Below, piece after piece: positions 36,531-48,300 of a stretch of 64,000 nucleotides of DNA (position 1 is its first letter; each line of letters opens with the position of its first letter). The notes under the pieces were generated by a model. That model saw only the letters and a list, made by a program, of their open reading frames with translations. It was not told where the DNA came from and made no database searches. A program made the position numbers and the translations under genes. The stretch comes from Takakia lepidozioides (taxonomy: Eukaryota > Streptophyta > Takakiopsida > Takakiales > Takakiaceae), in assembly GCA_030704615.1 (NCBI GenBank), contig CM060733.1:49784001-49848000 (forward strand), written 5' to 3'.

Positions 36531-36574
36531 AGGCTCCCACTTATTCTACATCTCTTAAGTCATTTCACAAAGTT

Positions 36575-36609
<35 letters not shown>

Positions 36610-36629
36610 TGCTGATTCTTCCAAGCCCT

Positions 36630-36670
<41 letters not shown>

Positions 36671-36671
36671 T

Positions 36672-36757
<86 letters not shown>

Positions 36758-36788
36758 ATCTACCCGTGCTTGGTTGAATTTCTTCACT

Positions 36789-36822
<34 letters not shown>

Positions 36823-37611
36823 CGTCAACATCCGCCGGGACCATCGCAATGCTTTGTTTTAATTGATCTCAAGCTACGGGTGCAGAACATTGCCATAACC
36901 CCTATAGACAATGTCTATAGTCGGATAGTCGAGTTGCAGGAGGATGTGGAAGGGCTTCAGACTCAAGTGGATGACTTGAGCTTCAACATTGAGAAAAAGG
37001 CCTTTGTTCCCGAGGAACAGCTCATGGCTACTTACTTGCAGGCATTTAATTTTTCAATCTTCAGCACAGGAAGTGCAGGACTTGCCAACATCAGGAAGGA
37101 CTGTGGCAACAACAACACAGCAGCCACACCAGGTAGACAATGTTGATACCATGGCACAGCAACAATCACTGAGTGAGGTTTAACTACTCCTACTGCACTT
37201 GAGTACAATCGGGCTATGATTCTGCCCTTCAACCAAATTCCCATTGTTATGGATGCGGCTTGGAAAGAATTCAATCCTCCAAAGTCTTTAGCACACTATT
37301 ACCAGATTATGCGCATTTGGTTGCCAGTGACAACTTGGACTAAGGTTCTTCCAATTGACAGACCAATTGAAGATCACCAAAGATCACCATTTTACACGGT
37401 ACTGGTCTGAAGCAAGAACCATGCTGAAAGAATTAATTGCCTTCCAAATTGTTCAAGGATTCATCTACACCAAGACCAAGGAGGTACCTAGTTTGGTCAT
37501 GGGCTGTAGGTTATATTATGCTACTTGTTTTGTTTTACACTGCCACACTGAGCAACAAAAGATGCACATCTTAAGAGATCCAGATCTATCTTTAAAATGT
37601 TAAACGTTTTG
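36531..37611. other. Intergenic, with a weak LOB-like coding remnant
   Basis: In the plus frame around 36890-36990, residues PIDNVYSRIVELQEDVEGLQ then TQVDDL resemble the DPVYG and leucine-zipper-like end of LOB-domain transcription factors. The Cys block that defines the family is not seen upstream, so this is at most a decayed fragment. The rest is anonymous. Confidence 0.2.
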
Positions 37612-38091
37612 TTAGTCGGGTCGGGTCGGGTTTGTTGTTAGAATGTACTCATAAGACTTTTGTTTGCCAGAGCTTTGTGGCCATATAACCGTGGCCAGTT
37701 TGGACGGAAACGTAGTCAGCTTGTGGCACCATTGCTCCATCCTGACCTTTTGTGGCTTCTCATGAAGCTTGACTGGCATACAATGTATGCCCACCATGTC
37801 TGGAAGCTTATATTGTAGGACTTGTGTCAACCTCTTTCGGGCAAGATTAGTATATGCCCGCAGCTCGTCATCTATATAGTTGAGTGGTGTGCCAATGACT
37901 TTGGAAAAGTGCAGCCACTTTCTGGCCTCATGGCCTTTGGGAAAAATGTGGTCAAGGCCCAAGTTCTCCTTGGCCAGGTGCTCCAGAGCAAAAGAAAACC
38001 AAGAACGGAGTTTTGGATCCCTTTGAAGCATAACCCTCACATCATAGAGATATGTGTGGTGGAACTGGAGGTAACGTCCAATGCTCCCCAC
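37612..38091 (-). CDS. Unrecognised protein or exon with a LINE-derived C-terminus
   Basis: A 159-codon frame that looks coding, with pieces such as GSIGRYLQFHHTYLYDVRVM, WFSFALEHLAKENLGLDHIF and LNYIDDELRAYTNLARKRLT. No family is recognised. Its initiation codon would be GTG; a splice-acceptor-like TTCTAG just upstream (near 38092) suggests it is an internal or last exon. The last about 30 residues run through a LINE-A 3' tail in minus orientation (37640-37710), so the natural end has probably been replaced. It lies about 230 bases downstream of the SDR stop, on the same strand. Confidence 0.4.
   Translation of the reverse strand: MGSIGRYLQFHHTYLYDVRVMLQRDPKLRSWFSFALEHLAKENLGLDHIFPKGHEARKWLHFSKVIGTPLNYIDDELRAYTNLARKRLTQVLQYKLPDMVGIHCMPVKLHEKPQKVRMEQWCHKLTTFPSKLATVIWPQSSGKQKSYEYILTTNPTRPD
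37640..37710 (-). mobile_element. LINE-A 3' tail fragment
   Basis: The plus strand shows 'tagaatgtactcataagac', 'ctttgtggccatata' and 'ggccagtttgg', the reverse complement of the LINE-A tail. It overlaps the end of the unrecognised open frame at 37612-38091. Confidence 0.7.
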
Positions 38092-38325
38092 TAGAATAAG
38101 TCTGAAACCTCATCTAACACCTGGCTTTGTGTTCACAGGTTGTCTTTAGCAAATGGTAAACAAAAGTATGATCCTCCCCTCAATATCAAGACAATTTGTG
38201 AGCGGTTCCATCTCAAAGTTCTTGTTTAAGTGAGGTAGCTTCCTGTTACGACCAGATGTACACTTGCAAAAGAAGACAAACAGAATAATTTGAAAGTATG
38301 CAGAGAGAATTACCTACGTTAAGCA

Positions 38326-40169
38326 CTACCATGCTTCAATCCAAGGCCTCAAGTCCATTTCATGACTCCATGCAGTTCTGGGCTGCTGATGAATGTGCCA
38401 ATATGTTTCGGCTACATCCTCGGGGGCAACAAATCCCTCTCTCTCGCTCAATAAAGCTGGGTCTGTGACCCTGCCGCGAGTCCAAGTTGTGTCGATGGCC
38501 GCATCAATAATCACATGTACAACATGAATCCCTTTGGGACCTAGCTCACGGCCCATGCTTTGGGCCAATGCCCGGAGACCGAACTTACCACCAGAGAACG
38601 CAGCGAATCCTGAGCCACCTCGAACACTGGCTGTTGTTCCTGTGAAGATGATGGTCCCCTTCTCTTGATCAACCATTCGCTTGGCAACTTCCCGACCCGT
38701 CAGGAACCCGGCGAAACAGGCCATCTCCCACACCTTTCATGATAAGTTAAGGACCATTTGACCCCAAATGTAACACAGTCAATCCATGACTTCAGTCAAA
38801 GTGCACTCTTTTGACAACCTTCATGAAACAAAGCAACAGCCTGCAAAAATTTGAAATCCCGCATGCCTTCCCTGAAATCAATGTAGATCATGCTCAAAAC
38901 CCGACTGGGTTCCATCTGCCTAACTTATAAGACACTTAACCCCAGGAAGAAATCCACAGGTAACTTCAAATCCGTTGGTTGAAAGCAGAATGTCATGGAT
39001 AGATGATCCTTAGCCTGTGGGAGAATCCTCCCTCTTCAAAGCCACATGCAATTGCAGGCAACTAATGTCACAATAAGTCTGGTATGAAACAACAGAGATG
39101 CATGTAGCGAAGCTACCTTTCTGTAGACTCTTGCAGTAGTCTCCAAAATGCTGAAGTTGACGTTGGCCCCAATGTTGAACACCAGCACTGTGATTTCGCC
39201 CACCTCTTGTTCAATCTTCTCCACTGGTGCCACCACCTGCTCTGTATTTATCCAATGGACTAGCTCGTAGTCAGCAACCCCTTCAACGAAATCTAGTGCA
39301 TTGTCCTAAAGAGTCCATATCACAGGTAAGAAAAGTGCTTGAAGTATACCTCCCTGTTCCCATGACCTCTCCAGCCTAGGACAGGGCAACGATGACAAGT
39401 TGCTTGGAAATGCCTCATCAGCTACTATAACTCCACCATTGGTCTCATCCGATAGGACTAACTTGACAGCAGCTCAAATGAATGGGACCTGCAGCTGCTG
39501 ATAATGGTGAATGTGCTGAACACAGACAACATTTGATCAATCCGAGTAACCAAAGAGTCCTAGAAAGCCAACTGCTGTCACATCATTAACAAGGTTCAGA
39601 ACCATAATACCTTCTATGCGAGCATCAATTCCATATGCATATGCTACCCCTCCTTCGCGCATGATTTATTGAGCCAAAAGCTCCAACTTATTAGCATTTC
39701 TTCGCACAATACATGCGACATAGCCCTCTTTCGCGAACCTTTTCGCAATGGCCCCGCCTGTAGCATCTCCAGCTCCCACTACCAGGATCACGGGTCTTTT
39801 TCCAGCAGCTTTCGACTCTCCCACAAATTCCTTCTCCTTCCTATTGGAAACGTCCTCGCTTTTCAAGGGCTGAAAGCCTGCAAAAGTACAGCCTACCATT
39901 AATCACTGAGTAGCACACGAGTATGACGAGTGAGTGCACCCAGTTTGACAAACGTCCAGGGCAGGCAAGGCCTCAGGGACCGTAAACTGTCAATCCTTCG
40001 CTCACATAACGGCGCAAAAAGAAGAGGACTCACCAGACACCAGTGAGGAGGCGATCCCACCAGTGAGCAAGCGATAGTCAGTGTCGACAGATGAGATGAA
40101 ATTCTGAGAATGGTGGGGATGCAGGTGGAGCAAAATCGAGCGGACCCGACGCTCCACCAGGCTTTCCAT
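38326..40169 (-). pseudogene. Short-chain dehydrogenase/reductase with an in-frame stop
   Basis: SDR-family oxidoreductase. Exons 40034-40169, 39611-39877, 39117-39241 and 38326-38733 join with correct phases to 311 codons. The Rossmann motif is VILVVGAGDATGGAIAKRF. Then come LVFNIGANVNFSIL (the NNAG-like region), IIFTGTTASVRGGSGFAAFS and GGKFGLRALAQSMGRELGPK. The position of the catalytic Tyr (YxxxK) is Phe here (FSGGK), as seen in some SDR subgroups. Codon 116 is TAA (39666-39668): the frame reads KLELLAQ, stop, IMREGGVAYAYGIDARIE, and homology continues on both sides. So the allele is broken by one nonsense base, unless it is a sequence error or the gene uses another splice form. The start at 40169 was chosen because it gives an exon ending in a perfect GTGAGT donor. 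Confidence 0.8.
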
Positions 40170-41600
40170 AGCTAACAGCCGTCTGTGTACGAACTACTAA
40201 ACCAAAGTGAAGAACTCACATTACATCACGAAAGAGAAATCCCAGTGCCAAACTTTTAAACTTGAGATCTGCAACTGATAAACTCCATACACTCCTCTAC
40301 AAGATCTGTTCCAGGGCGACCCATACATACATGTACGGCCGCATCGATCTTGATGCCTATTCAGCATTACGATGAGGTCAGCACATGTAAGGCGAGGTTG
40401 CCAGGATATTGATAGGCTGCGCTACCACCGTGACAACGACGACAGATCCTGGCATCATATGTAAGGCCAGATGGGTTGCATCGAGCTAACCCGCCATGGC
40501 AAGGGAAGCTCCCACCACAACTTCCATGAGAAAACTGGACTTAGTAGTTGGCGGCTGAGAAACGTAATCGTTCGTTCAAACTGCGTAAGGATTGTATTTA
40601 CCAAATTTCAAAGCATCGAAAGATGCGGGGACCTGATTTTTCCAGACTCTCTCCACCTCAGTGGGTACCATCACTTCTTGGAAGAAAGAGTCTAGTCTTG
40701 TCAGATTGGGCTGACCTCCCTTCAATAGTACTTCACCAAGAATACAAACATTGGATCACTTTCACTTCACTTTCAATACAGGAGAGGCATGGTTCCTTCG
40801 TTTGTTTCACATTCCCAACTTGCCTTTTCAGGATTCCAGTACTGTGCAATCAAGAGAGTTCTAACCAGAATGCACAGTAGCCTTAAAATGTTGTTGGGCA
40901 GTGGTTCCACCAACAGGGAAACCACATGGGGCCTGTCTCCATCTGTCACTCCTGATATCTTCTTGGGCTGTTTTGCTTCATGCGGTAAATGCTGCTATAA
41001 AGTATCTGAGACTTGCGCTAATTCTGGTTCTGGTCATGACATAGATGGTAAAACCATCCTCAGACTGCAACCAAACCTGCCAGTGCCATTATATATTTCT
41101 GAGAAGTTCGTCACTTCTTAATACTTTCTATTTGGCCTCAGGTTTTATGGTAAATTGGGGTGAATCAGAAGGTATTCTCGCTCTCCCATCCTGCTGGCTC
41201 TGCGCATCATTATCCCTCCCTGGGCAATATTGGGGTCTCCAGTGGCTTCAGATTGGTCAATCTCACTCTTGGGCACCAAATGGTCCTGGGTTATCTGAGA
41301 CAATCAGGTTTGGCCCTGTGGTTCAAAGACAGAAATTCAAGTGCACCAATCAGAATTTGCAATTTGATTCCAAAATGACTTCAACAGAGGTAGCTAACTC
41401 TCCTATTTGGAACAGCGGTGGATTAAAATGGAGATAATAAATATTGACTTCCACAGTGAAGTCATGGAACAGATTGTGTTTCAACTTCTCAGTAGAGATC
41501 AGATTGCATCTTTACACTGGAATCCTTGCTCACAAAAATGAAGACCTTTTCTGCCCCCCACAATTAAAAAAGCCAGGTTTCCATCCATGGATTGACAAGT
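40170..41600. other. No gene recognised
   Basis: Upstream region of the SDR gene and downstream flank of the PPR pseudogene. The short open frames have no recognisable motifs. Confidence 0.4.
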
Positions 41601-41605
41601 AATCC

Positions 41606-43734
41606 TCACAAAAGAAATCCCATCTTGGCAGCGGTGAAAACGGTTAGCATCCACGTACCAAACTTTCTCACTGAGATGAACTTGGTGGCAGCACGGCAGT
41701 CACCGAACACTCGAAGATCTTGACACGGACAGGCATTCCAAGGGGGGTGCTTATGAACCCAAATCGAATGGCAAAGGGAAATGTTTTGCACTTCCTCCAC
41801 ATCATGCAATACAAAGCCTGTGTCAGGCACATACTGTGCCTCCTTCATCCGTCGAGACAATCTCTTCAGCCTGCTCACAGGATGGAATTTGTCTTCTACA
41901 GCAAATACACCCAGTTGTCCACATCGATCCAGCTCACCCTGGCTCCTTCTGATACCTCCATCGATCTTTGCTGGAGTTCCCCATCTGCCGATAACAGAAC
42001 CTAACGTGAAGCATGCTCTGCTTCCCATTTGAGAAGGGATTTTGTTGCTTGTTCTGCTAGCTCCACATTGCCATGAATTCTGCAGGCACCAAGCAAAGCC
42101 CCCCAAATCCCAGCATGTGGTTCAATTGGCATTTTGTTAATGAAGTCCTGTGCTTCGTCCAATTGCCCTGCACGGCCAAGAAGGTCCACCATGCAGCCAA
42201 AATGCTCCAGTGTTGGAGTGATGCCATGATCTCAACTAATGGAATCAAAGTAGTGATGGCCTTCATCCACTAGTCCCACATGGCTACATGCAGAAAGAAG
42301 ACTTATAAACGAGATACTGTCCGGCTTAAAGCCTCCCTGTTGCATTTGTTCAAATACTTCGAGAGCCTCCCTACCACACCCATGATGAGCATAGGCAGCA
42401 ATCATCGCATTCCACGAGTCCACATATTGTTCAGCCATATTGTCGAAAACTTGGCAGGCATCCTTCATGCTACCACATCTGGCACACATGTTAGCAAGGG
42501 CATTCTCCAAAATGGTATCCTGTGCAATTCCAGCTTTGACAATGTCACCATGGACTTCACAACCCTTTTCTAGGGCTGCCAGGCTGGCACATGCATTGAG
42601 AACACATATGAACGTGACCTTGTCAGGCGTCACCCCTTCCTTTTTCATTTGTTCATAGATATCCAAAGCCTCCCTACCACACCCATGCTGAGCATAGCCT
42701 GCCATCATCGCATTCCACGAGACCATGTTTCGTTGAGCCATATTGTCGAACACTTGACGTGCATCTTTTACACTCCCACATTTGGCATACATGTCAGTAA
42801 GGGCAGTCCCCAAAATGATATCTGGCACAATGCCAAGTTTAAAGATGTGTGCATGCACCTCTTTGCCCTTCTCCAGAGCTGCCAGGCTGGCACATGCCTT
42901 GAGAACACAAATGAATGTGATCGTGTTGGGTGTCACCCCTTCTTGTATCATTTGCTCATAGATCTCGAAAGCCTCCATACCAAATCCATGCTGGGTATAC
43001 CCTGCAATCATCGCACTCCATGAGACCACATTTCGTTGCGCCATATTGTCGAATACTTCACGTGCATCCTTTATGCTGCCGCATTTGGCATACATGTCAA
43101 CGAGGACAGTCTCCATGATAATATCTGGCACAATTCTAGCTTTAATGATGTCAGCATGGACCCCTTTGCCTATTTCCAGGGCTGCCAGGCTGGCACACGC
43201 CTTTAGAATGCAAATGAAGGTGACCCTGTTGGGTGTCACCCCTTCCCTTATCATCTGCTCATATATCTGGAGAGCCTCCCTACCACACCCATGCTTGGCA
43301 TATCCTCCCATCATGACAGTCCAGGTAACCAAAGTTCGTCTAGGCATTTTGTCAAACATGTGGCGCGCATTCACCAAACTCCCGCACTTGGCATACATGT
43401 TGACAAGAAAATTGAGTAGAAAGGTGCTTGGCTTAAACCCACTTCTGATAATGTAGGCGTGCACCTGCTTTCCTGTCTCTAGGTCTTTCATTATGCCACA
43501 CTTCTGCAAGAGACAGGCATAAGTATCGGAGTCTGCCCAAGTGCCTTGTTGGTTCAACATCTGCATTGCAGCTTTCAGCTGTCCTGCCTTACAGAGCATC
43601 CTCACATCCCCACAAATGCCAGAAAAGTTTTTGTTGTCTCCCTCTCTTGATCCTCTTTTAAAAGCAGTGGTCATAGTGGAAGTACCTGATTCTAACAACT
43701 GTGGATGCTCGAACCCTGACATCCTGCATGACAT
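41606..43734 (-). pseudogene. PPR-DYW protein pseudogene
   Basis: PLS-type pentatricopeptide repeat protein, a family that acts in organelle RNA editing. The first 500 codons are open and hold about five regular P-L-S triplets of the form VDMYAKCGSIKDAREVFDNM, VVSWSAMIAGYTQHG and CVLKACASLAALEKGKEVH. Then an in-frame TGA (42232-42234) follows FDSIS, and the frame goes on with [20 protein letters not shown] to a TAG at 42001-42003. After that a frame change is needed. The E/DYW region (41606-42000) is degraded: YVPDTGFVLHDVEEVQN and DLRVFGDCRAATKFIS remain, but the HSE zinc site and the terminal DYW box are lost. The intact relative at 63211-64000 has CAA at the TGA position. Confidence 0.9.
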
Positions 43735-45356
43735 AATTTTATACTATTATGCTTTATTGTCAGACTCAAATAGTACATATTACAGCTCCTTCACATTCCG
43801 AAGAAAGATCTCAACCAGACAGTACCACTGCAGTCATCTATTTCGAGGGAAAACTGTACCAATCTGTCGGCTTGAGTTGTAATTCCATCACCAATAGCCA
43901 TTATGTTCTTGACCTGGAGCTCCATGGGGTGCATCGGTATTAGCATCAGAATGTGACATGGCACACGTAGCTCTTCTTTCACCCAAGAAGAGTTTGACTG
44001 ACTCTCAGTCCCAAGAATCCTTGTTTGTGCGCTTATGGGCTCAAGTGTGGTAATACTGGAATTTTCTGTAAAAACCACCAGTGGCTAGCTGAGCAGCATA
44101 CTTTCACCGACAGCCTGGATTAAGGCCAGGAACAACTACCAAATCTCCAAGCATCTTTCAAATACAATGTCGCAGGGTACTTTCTAACACCTACTGATGA
44201 AAGTGGCAGAACCCATTTTGCTCCATTTTGCTGCATTGTGCAAGGACCCAAAAATTGTCATTGATGTAAGAGCTGAGGATAGAATCCAGTTCAAAAGAAC
44301 ACAGCTTCAGTGGCAGACCTCATTGACAGAAACTATCATGTCCATAATGATGATGAAACAGAAACTGGTACCACGGGATGAGAATCACGAAGCTCGAGTT
44401 GTTTACCCTTTAGATTTCTCACTGCAAGACATTGACTGGAACCGATTGCTCCCGTCCTTCTTCCAAGAACATACAAATGTTACATAATTCAACGGAAACT
44501 GAGTGACAATTACCAAGCTCTGCTTGAATTCTGACTTGCGAGATAGTTTCATACTTCCTTTGCCCAGAAAACGAAAATGCCATGATGGTATCAGAGAATT
44601 ATGGGTTTGGGAGATACCGAAGAGACGAGATTACGTCTACTTGGCAATCACAATCTAGTGAAAGCCGAGAACCAAAGGATCAATCTACCGTATAATCGCA
44701 GACGCTTGCCCAACAACGCACTCAAAAGACAAACCCGAGTCTGTGTAAACAACTCCAGCTACCTACCAATACGTTAGCTAACGTCTGGCGGCATGCGTTA
44801 GTTACCGTGATAAAACCTTTGCCAGGGTTTTAGGGTTGGTTTCTGCTAGGGTTTATGATCAGGGTTTTGAGGTTTTGAGAGAGGGAGAAGGAGATGGTGG
44901 GGGGAAGGGGCTTGGGGGGAAAGAATGGAGGAAGGTAGCAGAGAAGAGGGATTTCAAGACCGGACAGAGGGGAATCTTCCCCGTAACCATAGCCTACAAG
45001 CTATCTAAAGAGATGAGAAAACCGAGAAAGGAGAAGACAGATGGTGTAACAAGATGAGAAGAGGGGAGAAGAGTGCCAAAGAGAATGTTGATAAGCAGCA
45101 AAATTATCCAAGCCTAGAGTGAGGATGGACGAGAATGCCACAATGTAAGTACCCTGACTGGAAACAGGAACCAGGCTGCAGATAATGGCAACTGCTACGT
45201 ACTAGAAACGCAGCTGTGTTCTAAACTTTGTGACGTGAACCTTTTTGTGCCTCCAGTTGAAGTCCCCGTCATCTCTATCACCAGGAGACATCCCAAGCAG
45301 TGGGAGTGGTGACTTGCCAACAAAACCGCATGACAGGTAGATAGGTCATTTTTGCC
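43735..45356. other. Intergenic; possible 5' end of a plus-strand gene
   Basis: A telo-box-like, AGGGTTTT-rich stretch (44820-44870) looks like a promoter or leader. An exon-like piece at 45257-45340 reads LKSPSSLSPGDIPSSGSGDL then PTKPHDR before a GTAGAT donor, with a strong donor (GTAAGT) upstream at 45145. A frame at 44197-44487 also looks weakly coding. No family is recognised, and LINE-B interrupts whatever follows. Confidence 0.25.
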
Positions 45357-48300
45357 CTAGGACTGTTGAAAATCATCGAGCAGCTGCCTCCTGCGTTGTT
45401 CTGAAGATCTGGAAACAGCTGCACACAAAATGTTCCAAGCTTTTCTCCCCTCAGTAAGCAGGTCTTGGTATCTGCAGAAGAGCACGGACCAAACTTTGGC
45501 AGGGAAGGGGCAGTCTACTAGACAATGCTCTATGGACTCTGGCTGGGCCATGCACAAACAACAGTTAGCATTGTTGTTGAGAGTCCTAGCATTTACCGGA
45601 AGAATTCTATGAGCTAGTTTCCACAAAAATGCAGAGATTTTAGCAGCCCTTTGTTTCTTCCATATATCCTTCCATATCGAGTCCCAATCACCCTGCGTCA
45701 AATTCAGATGCCTCCATTTTTCACTCCATCTAGAAAATAAAGAAGTAGTTGGCCTCAAGAGGGAATAATCTAACTTGACCTTGTAAGCAAAGAAAGGGGA
45801 GTGGTTGTCGTCAGCCCAGCTCCACTCCCCTGGGTCAAACTGAAGAGAAGCCAGGGGGTAGTTCAGGAACCAGGTGAGGTCCGAATGCAAGGCCCATTGC
45901 ATTTCATGTCCTGCCGGGGGGGTTGGGTTGGGGTTGCCCTTTCCATCCACTACTCTAATGGGATACATGTGTTGCTTATGGATATCAAGCGAGCCCGTGA
46001 TTCCCAAGCTTCCTTCACAATCTGCCAAGAACGCAATTCCCGAGGCAAGGTGGTCATGTAAGGAGAGCACAAGCAGGGCTGTGTTACCATTGCCGTTTGA
46101 TGAAGCCATCCAAGCTGGCAAAGACCCCAAGTCTTCTCCAGTTCTGAGCAGAGGGGACATGTAGTCCGGAAGTGCCTGCAGCAAGGATGGCCAGGCTCTG
46201 GCACGTCTGGTACCCACCAATTGTGCCGTTGTAGCTGCGGGCAAAGACTCATTCTGCTCCCAAGCAACCCCCACATGCGTGAAACCAGCAGATTCCAAGA
46301 ATCCCCACTTGGGAAGTGACAACACCTCTGAATTCATGATGGAATTCCAAAATAGGGGATGTCTAAGTGTTTCTGCGAAGCTTACTGGAGGTCTTTGGAT
46401 CAGCTTGCCTTTTATGGATTGCCAAGCTGCCCGGATTGATTGCCAAGGACGGGATCCGAGCTGCACATAAGCATTTTCCCTTGCACAATCCAACGCAGAG
46501 AGTGAGCCCCCGGGGGAAGAAGAGGGTATTGCCCCCATTAAATATGGCTGGATTAGCTTACTCTAGGGGCTATGTCGGTGATTGATAGTTCTAGGAATTC
46601 ACTTGGCCAGTAGGGCCTTTATTTGCGTCGCTGGGTCCAAAAGGCCTAGCCCTCCTTTTTTTTTCGGTTGACAGAGCTGCTCCCAGGAAATCAGAGCCCT
46701 TTTAACTTGGGAGTGCGAGGATGCACCCCATATGAAATTTTGAATGAGTGCTCTAATCTCCTTTACCATGATTTTTCCTGGATCCCATATAGCTGCAGAG
46801 AACCAGCAAGATGCGAGAAGCACCTGGTTTGCCACCAGTGCTCTTCCAGCAATGGATAGCATGGAGGAGCACCAATGTGCCAAAGATCTTTTCAGCCCAG
46901 AGATTACTTTTTGCATTCTACTTTGTTGGGACAAGCCAAGTCCAATCTGCTGGCCCAACAGAGTGTGTGATTCCCCAGCCCCTAGTCATTGCAGCCCAAT
47001 ATCTTGCCCCCATGGATTATAGTGAGTCGTAGCCTGACTATTCAAAACTGAGAGGAGACCCATGGACTTCCTCTAGTTGATTTTCAAGCCCAAGCCTAGG
47101 CAAAAAACTTGCAAGGCTTGAAGAGCACGGTCGATGTTGTCACGGGTCGAATTGTCCAGCAGAAAGGATGTGTCATCGGCATACATTGAGAGCTTAACCA
47201 TTTCTGGCACATGGGTAGGTAAATGAAGGCCCACAATGTTATGTATAGCCTCAAACAAATGTCCAAGTGAATCTGCAGCAATTAAGAATAGGAATGGTGC
47301 CAAGGGACATCATTGCCTCACCGACCTGGAAATAGGAAAAGATTGGGATATCACGCCATTCACCATCACCCTGCTAGAGGCAGACTGCAATAGTATTCGA
47401 ACCCAAGACATAAAGTGGCCTTCCAAACCCGATTTTTCTAAAGCAGCCAAGAGAAAAGTCCAGTCAATAGAATCAAAAGTTTTTTCAAAATCAAGCATCA
47501 GGAAAGCAAGTTGCTGGTTGTTCAAGGTGGCTATGTGCAATGCCTCATGGGCCAAAAGAATGTTGTCCAATATCATACGGTCTTTGAGGAATCCAGTTTG
47601 CTCCTTTCTGATAATTTTCGGGAGCAAAGGTTGAATCCTCAAAACTAAAGCCTTGGCAATGATTTGTAAGAAGAATTGAGTAAGGTTATGGGGCGGTAGT
47701 TAACCACATTGTCCCTTTCTCCTTTCTTGTAAATCAATGTGACAAGGCCCTCTAAAATCTGCGAGGGCATCGCTTGTTTGAGGAGGATGTCATTGGCCAT
47801 GGCAAGAAAGTCATCCCCTATGGTTTGCCACAAAGCTTTAAACAATTCAACAGGCAGCCCATCTATACCTGGACTTTTGAAGGATGTCAGGGTGTCCGCC
47901 GCCTTTCCAAGCTCTTCCATAGTGAAAGGTTCTGCCATCCTTATCTTGTCAGCAGCAGAGAGAGAGCATGGAATGTTTCAGAGGAGAGCATTTCTTGCCT
48001 CTTCCACCAAGGGAGTATGGTCTCTCTTTTGGAAGAGCTGTCTGAAAAAATCAGCAGCAATGCTGGACATCTTTTTCAGGACAGCAGTTGAAGTACCCGA
48101 TGCATCACGCAGGGAGGGGATCAGAGTAGAAGCACGGCGTTGGGCTGCTTTAGCAAAGAAGTATTTTGTCATTTTTTCTCCCTTTAGTGACTAGTTGACG
48201 CCAGCCTTTATCCTAATGAACTGCTCCCTTGAGTTTAATAACACCGATAGGTTTCTCTTTGCAGTTTTGTAAGAGATGAGGGTTTGGGGGTCATCCCTTC

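Noticed and set aside
36890-36990. LOB-domain transcription factor
   Set aside because: Only the coiled-coil-like end is suggested; the defining Cys block and GAS block are not found upstream.
42280-43456. Several plus-strand open frames
   Set aside because: Antisense shadows of the repeated PPR units.
44197-44487. Protein-coding gene
   Set aside because: An open frame of 96 codons without recognised motif or convincing splice sites; kept only as a note in the regional entry.
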